From: Pararge aegeria
Taxonomy: Eukaryota; Arthropoda; Insecta; Lepidoptera; Nymphalidae
DNA length: 64,000 nt
Assembly (NCBI RefSeq): GCF_905163445.1
Contig: NC_053183.1
Span: forward strand, 3,596,001 to 3,660,000
Reading direction: 5' to 3'
Shown: piece after piece, positions 1 to 9,544 of the stretch
Numbering within the stretch: position 1 is the first letter of the stretch
Layout of the letters: each line of letters begins with the position of its first letter
Position numbers and translations under genes: made by a program
Notes under the pieces: generated by a model
What the model was told of the DNA's origin: nothing
The model's input: the letters and a program-made list of their open reading frames with translations, nothing else
Databases searched by the model: none

Positions 1-469
1 ATGCCGTTTACTGCAGTGCAGTGCAGTGAGTTGCCTCTTAGCGTGTGTAAATTCCAAATAGCAGGTTTCGGCAAACACGTCTAATTACTGTCTATACAAA
101 ATCCCTTCAATACCAATACATAAATCATAACCTAGTAATACGTTAGGGGTTGAATGAAGCGAGACGAAATGACTCGCTCAATTTGAAGCGCCATTAAAAA
201 CAGATTAAATTCACATTAAATATTCGCAAATATATTGTTAAAGGTACGAAATACATTAAAATCGGTCTTTAATTTTTGGTCAGATATGTATTTGTGTAAA
301 TTCTTAGTAGGATGGATGGATGATACCAGTCTCAAACCCATTAGAGAAAGTTCACTTAAAAACATCGTTATGTTAAATAGTTTCGATTATCACTACTGTT
401 TTATAATTTTTATTATTCGTTATCTTATTTAAATTTATATATGAATAGAAAAAGTTCAAACCATTTTGG

Positions 470-475
470 TTTATT
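470..475 (-). terminator. Poly(A) signal AATAAA for the minus-strand terminal exon
   Basis: The minus strand reads AATAAA about 65 bases past the TAA stop at 541-543, a normal spacing for a short insect 3' UTR. Confidence 0.55.
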
Positions 476-540
476 TCTATTTGGAAATATGCTTTGCATT
501 TCTATTAGCTGCATTAAAAGCGTCACAGGTTTTATAATTA

Positions 541-1670
541 TTATCTTTTATTTTCTGGTTCTACTGTTAATTCTAGAAATACTCTCACTTCGCTTATTAT
601 TTTGACTAAAATATCATCGGGAGCAGTCTGCAATTCCGTACCGATATCGTTCATAGTCTGTCGAATCACTCTGCTAATTTTAACATCAGCACCTACCCAA
701 TCATAGAAATGTTTGAAGAATTTCTTAAATGGATCAGATGGGTGGACGCTGTATATATAATCCATATCTGATAGAATTACACGCATGAGAATTGCATCAT
801 GGGACATTTTTAGACCTTTATTAGTTTTTAGAACTTCCAGTCTTGCTTTAACAACTTCTTGTACGGCCCTCAGTATATCCTTAGTTGGTACTTCACTAGA
901 ATAAGCCATATCATTTAATATCAACTGTAATTCATGAGCAGATTTTTCGCTCACGTGCGAATAAAAAGAAGTATCGAAAAGTGCTTCATAGAAATACTTT
1001 ATGAATAGTCTAACTTTATCATCATGCGTTGTTTTAAATTTTTCGAGTAAAGTATTCAAAGAATTCGTAACTTCATGTGATTTTGGACAAAAATTATATT
1101 CTTCGCAGAGTTTAGTTTGATATTTCATTTCGACTAACACAGTCGCTATAATAAGTTTCCTATTAAGTTCATCTTTTATTCTGCTCAGTTCTTGTGGACT
1201 GGCTTGCAATAAATCCGTTAGAAATACAGAAGCCATTTCTTGGAATCTTGCACATATTTTTTTTATTGTATACATCCAATAGTAAACTTCTTTTTCTTCC
1301 GTTACTTTAGAGTTTGCATGTTCCAATATATTTTTACTGATGTCTATATAATGTTTTAAATGTTGTTCGTAGGCGATATCATTAAACTTTTTACTTAGCA
1401 TTTGATTCAGAACTGTTTTTAAGGATTCGGTGAGGACTGTGAGATATTCTTCGACAAACATTCTTAGATTTTGACAAAACTCGAGGTTATGACAGAGGTC
1501 AGCTGTTCTTACAATTAAAATTAAGGGATCTTCAGCCACCGCGGATACAGATCGTCGGCCACTTAAAAAAGTGCTTCCTAAGAACTGTGAAAGAGTGTTG
1601 ATCACATCTTTGCCTAAGCTGATGCTTCCTTCTACGTTTAATTTTACGGCGCTGGTCTGATTTATGAATA
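541..1670 (-). CDS. 3' terminal coding exon of an unrecognised gene (375 codons plus stop)
   Basis: The frame is open from a splice acceptor at about 1671 (minus strand reads ttttttgtttcag before the exon) to a TAA at 541-543. The exon starts with two bases of a split codon and continues FINQTSAVKLNVEG. There is no in-frame ATG near the start; the first usable codon inside is GTG at 1603-1605, so this is a downstream exon rather than a single-exon gene. The 375 residues look mostly alpha-helical, rich in Leu, Lys, Glu and Asp, with no signal peptide, membrane segment or Cys/His cluster that I can see. It ends in a charged VEPENKR tail. I recognise no family. The missing 5' exons should lie in 1671-3880, before RpL7A, which runs the other way; I could not place them. 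Long open frame, acceptor and poly(A) signal support a real gene; function is unknown. Confidence 0.72.
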
Positions 1671-3870
1671 CTGAAACAAAAAATATACTTCATGTTTATG
1701 TTTTATATCTTCAGGTGTATCTATGTATCTACTTTAACATAAGACTTTTTAATGCAGTTAGTTTTATTGAAGTGTTATATATTTTCTCTATCATTTATTT
1801 ATACAAATTTATTTGTCATGTATTTATGAAAAAAATCCACTCTTCTTTCGAGTACCGGAGTGACAGGGTTCCAGAGTTCTAACAACACGCGCCGTGTGAA
1901 GAAGTAATGCCCTGTATACGATCCTTGGTCCAAATCAAGCGAAAAAAATTTTGGATGTTGGTCGCATCTTTCCGCGATTGACTGTCGAAACAACTGTTAT
2001 TATTATGTTGATTAATATAATATACCCTTAATAGGTTCCTAAATGGCATAGATCATCGGTGGTATCGTCATTTATCGCTTTTACCGGACATAATTTAACT
2101 GCATTAATAATTAGATAATACCGAATGCTACATGCTTTCTCTTTTGAAAATGGCACCATCGAACCACCCAACTTTTTTTATAGCTTTAAAATGTATAGCT
2201 TCTGTCACGAAGTTATGGTAGAAAAAACAAACACAGACAAAATTTAACACTCCTCTTTTGAACAGTCGCATGCAAATATATCTACGTAAGTATAAGTTTC
2301 CCTTTCTCACCTGAAATAACGAAAACGAAACAACTTAACTTTCGCATTATCAAAATTCTCTAGTTTTATTGAACTAATAAAATTAGTTTTTTTTTTAGTT
2401 ACATATTTATAGAATTCTATTTTATTTTATGTTTTATGTAGCTTTAAAACTTATGGCTAAATTGAAGGCTATTTCCATTTTATTCTTGTTATTTCAAATA
2501 GGTTATGTTGCTTTAAAAATATTATATTATTACATACAACCATTTTTGCTTTCTTATTAAATCAGGGCATTGTGTCCAAAAATTGTAAAAGCGCCCCGCG
2601 CACGACTCGGTTGAAACCTACGGAATGTTGCTAGCTCATAACCTTTTTCCCATTTTCCTATTTTATGGTGAACGTTTAGAATATTATTAGAGGTAAAATA
2701 ATTACTGTCAACAGCTAAATGGTATAAAGTGAGAAACCGCCTGTTCCGGAAACCGCGTTTTCGGGAAACCCTACTAAAATGAGGTGGTTTTTGAAATTTC
2801 AATATTAGTCGAGTACACGGTTTATATGTGTATTTTCCATACAGTATAACATTTAAATTTATTAACGGTGTGGAGCTACGCGAAGTCTGGCCGACATGGA
2901 CTCTCGATTATCATTCTTCTGGACTTCTGTTCTGAAATATATTTTTTCCAGTACAATGAAGATACAAACGAGGGAATCGGACCACTTTTCAGTTTGTGTT
3001 TTAAATTAATAATAGTGCATAAATATAACCATAAAAAAATATTTTTTATTGTTTACAGCTGTGAAATATACAGAAAAACAGTCTTTCAAAATATTTTTTT
3101 GAAATTGCCGCGTAAGCGGTCTCATCAAACCGCGTGACGTCATGTGTATGTAAATAAAGTGATCGAGTGAAAAGATTGCTTTTCAAAATCTTCTAAATAT
3201 TGGAAATTGATCATAAATCATATCGGTGGTGTTTAGCACCGCATTATACTAATACTTCTGTTATTACTACAAATCAAATATTAATTATTATTGATCCACT
3301 AGAAAAAATGGTTGAACTTGGCAAGGCGAAATAGCGAAGGAATGTTTGCAATTTCTACGATTTACTTTTGTTAGGCTCATTTAGGTTTAATACTTCTTTC
3401 TATTGCTTTTAAATTCTTTTCCAGTTTTATTAAGATAAAAGGAAAGTTATCGTGATAAGAACGCTATTGGAATTGTTTGATGTGTGCTTACACACAGATG
3501 AAATCACGCGTAAGTAAACGGTTTCTTTGGGAATGATCCACAGATTCTAAAACGATTATCATTTAGTTTTAAAATTATAAATAAATATTGTTACACAACA
3601 ATATACACTGGACCATCGTTTAATGTTACAAACATGCTCTGTATAATTATTTTAGTTTTTTTTTTAAATAAGTGTCCGGTTGATAACGTTATAGAAGGGT
3701 ATCGTTCCAATCACTATTAAATATTCGTTCTTTCTTCGATAGTGTGCATAGGCCTTAATATTTTTTAACTGTGAAGACTTTTGTCTATGTCTTTTGACAG
3801 CTTCACAAGTTGACAGTGACGTCTGTACACTTCCCCAACTCTATCTTTTTGTTTCGGCCATTTTCGCCGA
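1671..3870. other. Spacer between divergent genes, partly repeat
   Basis: This stretch must hold the missing 5' exons of the minus-strand gene and may hold a shared promoter zone, since the two genes diverge. A minus-strand frame at 1799-1993 is open for 64 codons and has a possible acceptor, but no donor in the phase the 1670 exon needs. Positions 2557-2835 match the MITE family seen at 12318 and 41640. I see no other gene. Confidence 0.45.
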
Positions 3871-3874
3871 AAGG

Positions 3875-3941
3875 TTGGTGTTCTTTTTCGGTCACGTATC
3901 CTTTCGTGGCCGTGAGATCACTGTAATAAAGTTGTATCAAG
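3875..3941 (+). promoter_or_regulatory. Pyrimidine-tract (TCT/TOP-like) start region and 5' UTR of RpL7A
   Basis: Just before the RpL7A ATG (3942) are two C-led pyrimidine tracts, TTCTTTTTC (3881-3889) and TCCTTTC (3899-3905). Insect ribosomal protein genes commonly start at a C within such a TCT initiator, giving a 5' TOP that makes translation respond to TOR. Either tract would give a 5' UTR of about 40-60 bases. No TATA box is evident. The exact start is inferred. Confidence 0.5.
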
Positions 3942-6900
3942 ATGGTGCAGAAGAAGGTAAAAACCATGTGCGTTAATTGTATTACTTTATTTTTGTTCAG
4001 TAAATATTAAAAACTGTGATACTCGAATATATAAGTGCGCGACCATTAGGTGTTGTTTTCACCAAACAAACACAACACATCAGTTATCACAATAAAGTTA
4101 AACGTTGTTTTGCTATTTATGTGCAATTCCTGGTTAATTAAATAATGGCACGCTTTATTATTTAGTGTAAATGCTTAATTATATGTGAAGTATGGGGGGC
4201 ACATAACCTAATAAACAGGTAGCGTGATGGATCCCTTTGATTACAATACCGTGGAATTTATTAGAGGTTAAATTTGCCTTTTAATACTTCATAATACTCT
4301 CTAAATGCGCCAACAGTATCTTACGTTTACTTATTTGAAGAGAAACTCATCTTGGCAATAAAGAATAACTTTCTGTTTTCAGCCCAAGAAGAAGGTAGGC
4401 AAGAAGGTAGCGGCCGCTCCATTGGTCGTCAAGAAAGTTGAACCCAAAAAGGTTGTAAACCCACTCTTCGAAAAGAGGCCCAAGAACTTTGCTATTGGTA
4501 AGTAAATATTGATTTTTCCTTGTACATACCAAACTAACAACCAAAGTGATGTTAAATCTTTTCCCTGATTTGCCATGTGGGTGAAAAATATCGAGCTTTT
4601 TAACACTGATTGGTTCATACTTATCTCTAAACAACCAGTAATAGATACTAAAAGTGTAGTTGCGGTTTCAATGATTATATATTCAAATAAAAGCCAGGAT
4701 GGATGGATTCACATGGTGGTGCCAATCCTGTTTACTAAATTTGCAGGTCTCTAAAGTAGCTTTAGAAATCTGTGAATTTCCTTTCCTTACTACACTGATA
4801 GCGTTGTCAAAAGGACAGCACCACTAGACCTGTTAATTTAGAGCAGTAATTTGTGTGTAAGCGGCGTGGTGATGGCATGCCAGAATACAATCAAATTCAA
4901 ATTTTCTTTATTCATGTAGGCCAATCGCAGGCACTTATGATGCATTCATACATACATGTGTACATAATTGTAAGGGGATGGTAATAACTTCGTTCACCAA
5001 CTTAAACCTAAAGCTAGGAGGGTTCCAAACGCGCCCTGGTCTAAGAGCCAACAACAAACTTAGCGGGTAAAATTGTTTTTTTGTTATCACAGTAAATTTA
5101 TTTAGCTATGAAGCTAGAGGAATTCATACCCAAGCTTTTTTATCGTTTAAGTAATCCTTAATATTATAATAGGATTTTTCGCTTACGTAATAAAATTAAT
5201 AATACTGTGATCACCAACCCGTCTGCACAGCATGGTGATTTATGGCCTTCAGCTGCAACTGCCACTGCAACTTTATAAATTTGTATACAACTACACCAAT
5301 GTTAAAATTGCTTGCAATGTTTAAAGGAAACTTCTTTTTCATCTCTTATAAGATTTGGAAGATGTAGTTGTATGTTTGTTTTTATAAAAAAAAACAACTG
5401 ACTGGCTTAAGTGCTATGGGCTGAACGGTGACTTCTTTTATTACAATAAAACAAAGTTTCTATGAGATGATTCCTAGTTTCTGATTCTTAAGTCATTATC
5501 TTTTTAATATAATAATTTAATGAATACATGAATTTTGGTGAAGTTCCCTACTTACTGTGGCAGTCCTATTGAAAATTACTTAAGCTTTTAATGAAGATCT
5601 AAATTTAAGAAAGGTGTTCTTAGGCATAAACTTAATTTTTATTGATTTGTATGGATTATAAAAAATTTTATTTTTTTTTTTCTCAAAAAAGTGGCAGTAA
5701 GTGGTTATCACTTCCTCGTCAATGAGACACAGCAGACCAGATGGGGGCTTCAGAATTATAAACCTTATATGACTTAGCCAAGAATTTAAACTGTATCACT
5801 AACTTTTAAATTGCTGATTACATTGCCAAAGGTTGTCCAAAGTAATAGTAAAGTAAACAATATTTTTTGTCTGCAGGCCAAGATATCCAGCCGACACGTG
5901 ACCTGTCCAGGTTTGTGCGATGGCCCAAGTACATCCGCATCCAGCGCCAGAAGGCAGTGTTGCAGCGCCGTCTCAAAGTGCCGCCACCAATCAACCAGTT
6001 CACCCAGACACTGGATAAGACAACAGGTTTGATCTATTATTTACTTTACAGCTCCATAATTTAATCTAGGGACTACCGGTGGCCAAGGGTAAAGGGTTGG
6101 TTAACTCTTTTTTTTATTCATGTGCTGTCTAGTCTTAAAATGATAATGGGCTAACCTGTTAGGGGTATACCCAGATTGCATAATCGCTTTGCGGCACCTT
6201 TTTTCGTTGGAGTGATAACAAAATAGGGCCCAAGCCCACTGGACCAAACCAGACAAAATTCTGATATTTTTAATTACCAAATTGCCTCTGCTAGGCAGCA
6301 AACCTGAGACCTCCCACTTATATCACAGTCATAACTTTGTCTGGAACTTTGTCTGGTTGTTAATTTCCTAACTTTCATAGTTGGTTTTGCTGACAGAACC
6401 AACAAAGCACAGGTTAGATAAAGTTTTAACATACTAGGTCCTGAATAGAAACAGAATCAATCATTTTTTATGATGAACAACCAAATGCAACGATGATTTC
6501 TATGATTATCACAAAAACTATACGAGCTTTTTAACTCTGAATTAAAAATAATGTTATAAATTTATTTTGTAAGTTAACTGTTAATTTATAGAAAAAACAC
6601 TATATTTCAGCTAAGGGTCTATTTAAGATCCTGGAGAAGTACAGACCCGAGACTGAAGCAGTCCGGAAAGAACGCCTCAGAAAGGCTGCTGAAGCTAAGG
6701 TAATGGAACAAGACAAACTTATCAATCTGTTATTGTAGGAATTACAGCAAGTTTATTGAATTTTTCTACTTTAATTACTATTTCCACTATTTAATTTGGT
6801 TATTTATAATGTAGTGTGTGTGTATATTTATTAACTGAAAAGAGAAATTATTCAATATTTTTGAAAACATTGATTATAAATTGTTCACTTTATTGTTAGT

Positions 6901-9513
6901 CTATTTGTATTGTACTAATTATAATAGTGTCTGGGTCAGTGGCGTGCATTGAGGGTATGCCGATAATATAAAATGAAGAAAATCTCCAGTCAGAGTTATA
7001 AAAAACTCAAGGATTAGCATTGTAAGGGTTATAAAAAGCCTACCCTTAAGTATTTATAACTCGTACTAGAGATTTTCTTCATTTTATATCATCTGCATAC
7101 CCTGTGCATACCCTCTATGCACGCCACTCACGCCACCGGTCTGGGTTTAAGTACTATATCTTACACTATGAGGAGGACTTCTTATTCTTTACCTTTATTG
7201 CCACATGAGGGGTGTGCACAACATGTCAACTCCGACATTAACTCTGCCTGTGCACAACAGAATATTAAAATAGGCTGATGATGATGAGTAGTTAGATTAG
7301 CCTAGCCTAGCCTATTTTTGCCATAACAATGTCTAGCAGGATTATTGCTATTAGGAATAATCTCTACTAAAATATTTAAAAATTATCATGTACATTTAAA
7401 CAAGTTGCTGAAATTCAAAAGTTTACCATGATGCATAAAATCTATTCAGAATGCCATGAAGACCATTTCCACCAAGATCTCTGATAACAAACTCATAACA
7501 GCACACAATCACATAATGTTGAACAAATTTTTGATTGTTTTGTTTTATTCCTTCACAGGTCGCCAAGAAAGACGAGCCCCCAGCGAAGAGGCCCAACACA
7601 GTTCGTGCGGGAACCAACACAGTGACAAAACTGGTCGAGAAGAAGAAGGCACAGCTTGTTGTCATTGCACACGATGTTGATCCAATTGAGGTGTGTGCCT
7701 TATTTTTCATAAGTAGGTTAATTTTGATTTGTGCTAGTTCTAATTAGCAGGTTCATTATTTTTTTTTTAATGCATATAAAAATACAGAACCCAAAGTGAC
7801 TCAGGACATCATGGTCCAAGTGCATGATGAAGCACTTGGACATGCCTTTTTACATTTATAATAGTGACTGTAAGGTCACAGACAAAAGTCATACTGTTAC
7901 TATGCTAGCAGCTTGTATACAAAAGAGGATCTTTTGTATACAAGCTGCTAGCAGGGTCGAAGTGCACCCGCCGAAACGGACCTCACCACAAGATAGAGGC
8001 TAGCTGATTAATCCAGCAATGTCAATTAGTCAGCCAAGGCCTGTAACCAACCTTCTTTTTTTGTTGGATAAGTGGCAGGGCTTTTAGAGTGATGTTTCCA
8101 TCACAACATACGTTAAGTTTCCTCTTTGCTTTAAGCAAATTGTTTTACAACCAAAATGATGTTAATAATTTCCCTTAATTACCATGTGGATGAAAAATAT
8201 CGAGCTTTTTAACACTGATTGGCATGTACTGCACAACTTATCTAATCGCAGCAATTTACCACTAAATTCATGTGTAAAACTATTTATTTCCAGTTGGTAC
8301 TCTTCCTGCCTGCCCTATGCCGTAAGATGGGTGTCCCATACTGTATTGTGAAGGGCAAATCTCGTCTCGGAGCACTGGTACACAGGAAGACTTGCACGTG
8401 CTTAGCACTTACAAATGTTAGTACATTTTTTTGTTTTTTTTAACTTTCGGTTCTGTAATGGGTGTACGTATTTTAAATTTAAAGACTTTGGCAAGATCCT
8501 GTTTTTGATCTGAGTCAAAAGCCACAAATTATCTATACATATTATAGTCAAAAGGGATATTATGAAAGCCACAGACTGGCTGGTCCAATTTTATTTATAC
8601 ATATTTTTAACTTATTTAGTCTTTTCAAATGTTGATTATGATTTGTTATCTAATAAAGTTGATGATCTATAATTTATTTACAAATGAAGAGTATGATGGT
8701 CATATAATGATGATTTATTTGCTATCCAAATGCCATGAGGAAAACCCTTTCTACCACCAAAAAAGAATAAACTGAATATGCCATTATATATCTTATATGC
8801 CCAAAATTAAAAATCGTTCTAATCCAAAGTCTTAAAATGGCAGATAGAGTTTGGTATCCTATCCTGCCCTTGATAAGATTTCTTCCACAAGTTGACTGCA
8901 ATCTTACCTGCTAAGTGACGATGCGGTCTAACATTGTAACCTGTTAGGGGTATAGTAAACCCATCATACCCCTAATCTACATTGTACCGTAACGCTATAT
9001 CGCGTAACTGAAGGTTTTGGTCGGTAGGGGGTGGTAACTTACCACAGCCGAAGCATCCCATCAGACCAGACACGAGAAAATTCAGTGTACAAAATGTACA
9101 TAATTTCCTGAAATGCCTGCCGGGGACGAAATGCATGACCTCCCACTTTAAAATAAAGGTCTCACCGCTGCGCCAGGGCGGTCGTCAAACCAAGAGTTTG
9201 GATTAGAATGATTCTTAGCTTTTGGCATTAAACTGCAAGAACTGTGATCCTTATATCAGTTGTGTACATACCTATCGATTAAATGAAAAAAGTTAAATAA
9301 TGCTAATTTGGTAACATCTTACCCTCTCAGGTGGAGTCTGGTGACAGAGCCTCGTTCTCGAAGGTGGTGGAAGCCATCAGGACGAACTTCAACGAGCGGT
9401 ACGAGGAGCTCCGCAGACACTGGGGCGGTGGCGTGCTCGGCAACAAGTCCAACGCCAGGATCGCTAAGCTGGAGAAGGCCAAGGCGAGAGAACTGGCGCA
9501 GAAGCAGGGCTAA
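3942..9513 (+). CDS. RpL7A: 60S ribosomal protein L7A (eL8), complete, seven exons
   Basis: Coding exons are 3942-3956, 4383-4497, 5877-6026, 6611-6699, 7559-7690, 8294-8416 and 9331-9513. They total 807 bases, or 268 aa, the usual insect length. All introns are GT-AG and phases join exactly (0,1,1,0,0,0). Exon 1 encodes only MVQKK. Exons 2-4 give the basic N-terminal extension with [14 protein letters not shown] and [15 protein letters not shown]. Exons 5-6 carry the L7Ae/L30e RNA-binding fold (about residues 124-215) with [21 protein letters not shown] and [18 protein letters not shown]. Exon 7 ends [20 protein letters not shown]. The protein is a structural part of the large ribosomal subunit and binds 28S/5.8S rRNA. 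The coding frame is intact with no frameshift or missing block. Introns 2-6 carry snoRNA-like genes and repeats. Identification is from family knowledge and is close to certain. Confidence 0.97.
4537..4617 (+). ncRNA. Box C/D snoRNA, U36-like copy A, RpL7A intron 2
   Basis: A terminal stem AACCAA (4539-4544) pairs with TTGGTT (4610-4615) and closes a C box GTGATGT (4546-4552) and a D box CTGA (4606-4609). An internal CTGA (4565-4568) can serve as D', with a weak C' near GTGGGTGA. The 13 bases CGAGCTTTTTAAC (4592-4604) next to the D box are complementary to the conserved 18S rRNA stretch GTTAAAAAGCTCG. The fifth base upstream of D (T4601) faces the first A of the A-run, the position vertebrate U36 methylates (human A668, from memory). 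U36 is also hosted by RPL7A in vertebrates. The C box differs from consensus at its last base. Confidence 0.82.
4885..5105 (-). repeat. LINE/SINE 3'-tail fragment in RpL7A intron 2
   Basis: The segment with ATTCATGTAGGCC and GGGTTCCAAACGCGCCCT recurs at 11167-11365 and 36465-36605 in the same orientation. Family not assigned. Confidence 0.6.
6100..6330 (-). repeat. SINE-3 fragment in RpL7A intron 3
   Basis: It holds AACCTGTTAGGGGTATA, and GACCAAACCAGACAAAATTC followed by ACCTCCCACTTA. The same order is seen in the fuller minus-strand copy at 8860-9190. The tRNA-like head is lost. Confidence 0.5.
6464..6547 (+). ncRNA. Box C/D snoRNA, U36-like copy B, RpL7A intron 3
   Basis: The same 13-base 18S guide, CGAGCTTTTTAAC (6523-6535), ends one base before a D box CTGA (6537-6540), so the predicted target A is identical to that of copies A and C. 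A consensus C box ATGATGA (6470-6476) lies 71 bases upstream of the D end, flanked by ATTTTT/AAAAAT for a terminal stem with a small bulge. A second candidate C or C' box, CGATGAT, is at 6491-6497, preceded by ACAACCAAA as in the other copies, so the true C box is ambiguous. Confidence 0.72.
6937..7138. mobile_element. hAT-type MITE in RpL7A intron 4
   Basis: The ends are inverted repeats (CAGTGGCGTGCATTGAGGG against CCCTCTATGCACGCCACT), with an internal foldback around AGAAAATCTCCAGT. An 8-bp duplication GTCTGGGT flanks it (6929-6936, 7139-7146), the hAT hallmark. The right end has about 11 extra bases repeating CACGCCAC. Related copies: 44636-44818, 51280-51778 and 60250-60376. No coding capacity. 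Confidence 0.8.
7420..7492 (+). ncRNA. Box C/D snoRNA, U24-like, RpL7A intron 4 (D-box guide)
   Basis: C box is ATGATGC (7428-7434), D box CTGA (7481-7484), with GTTT (7421-7424) and AAAC (7487-7490) flanking as a terminal stem. The 11 bases CCACCAAGATC (7469-7479) before the D box are complementary to 28S GATCTTGGTGG. The fifth base upstream of D (G7476) faces the C of GATC, one of the two C residues targeted by vertebrate U24 (human C2338, from memory). The second U24 guide (ATTTGCTA beside D') is not present. It sits about 65 bases before the exon 5 acceptor. Confidence 0.78.
7814..7952. repeat. Two adjacent hairpins in RpL7A intron 5
   Basis: GTCCAAGTGC (7814-7823) pairs with GCACTTGGAC (7832-7841). 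About 60 bases on, a perfect 23-base arm (7904-7926) pairs with 7930-7952 across a 3-base loop. Neither has C/D or H/ACA boxes. Confidence 0.7.
8147..8224 (+). ncRNA. Box C/D snoRNA, U36-like copy C, RpL7A intron 5
   Basis: It is close to copy A over its whole length. C box is ATGATGT (8156-8162), C' box GGATGA (8188-8193), D box CTGA (8215-8218), with stem CCAA (8151-8154)/TTGG (8219-8222). The 18S guide CGAGCTTTTTAAC (8201-8213) is unchanged and spaced identically. The internal D' of copy A (CTGA) is CTTA here (8173-8176), so only the D guide should act. It sits about 70 bases before the exon 6 acceptor, a spacing common for intronic C/D snoRNAs. Confidence 0.8.
8700..8781 (+). ncRNA. Box C/D snoRNA, second U24-like, RpL7A intron 6 (D'-box guide)
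   Basis: A perfect CATAT (8701-8705)/ATATG (8776-8780) stem closes a consensus C box ATGATGA (8707-8713) and D box CTGA (8772-8775). TATTTGCTA (8716-8724) is complementary to 28S TAGCAAATA. A degenerate D' (CCAA, 8726-8729) sits where vertebrate U24 has D', so G8721 faces the C of TAGC (human C2352, from memory). AATGCCATGAGGA downstream matches AATGCCATGAAGA in the intron 4 copy, showing the two are paralogues. CTACCACCAA (8751-8760) still matches 28S but lies 11 bases from D, so that guide should be inactive. Confidence 0.68.
8860..9190 (-). repeat. SINE-3 copy in RpL7A intron 6
   Basis: On the minus strand a tRNA-like A box (CTGGCGCAGCGGTGAG, about 9160-9176) is followed by a body with TCTGGTCTGATGGGATG and TTACGGTACAATG. 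This matches the family whose other copies are at 28330-28564, 39230-39525 and 39880-40110. Confidence 0.6.
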
Positions 9514-9516
9514 GCC

Positions 9517-9522
9517 AATAAA
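9517..9522 (+). terminator. Poly(A) signal AATAAA of RpL7A
   Basis: AATAAA lies 4 bases after the TAA stop (9511-9513). A very short 3' UTR is typical of ribosomal protein genes. Cleavage is expected around 9535-9545. Confidence 0.8.
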
Positions 9523-9544
9523 ACTTTACTTATAAACAATTTTT

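Noticed and set aside
1799..1993. 64-codon minus-strand frame as the exon upstream of the 1670 acceptor
   Set aside because: An acceptor-like site exists, but the frame has no GT donor in the phase needed to join the split codon at 1670.
3957..4382. A sixth snoRNA in RpL7A intron 1
   Set aside because: GTGATGG at about 4222 resembles a C box, but no CTGA D box, terminal stem or rRNA guide accompanies it.
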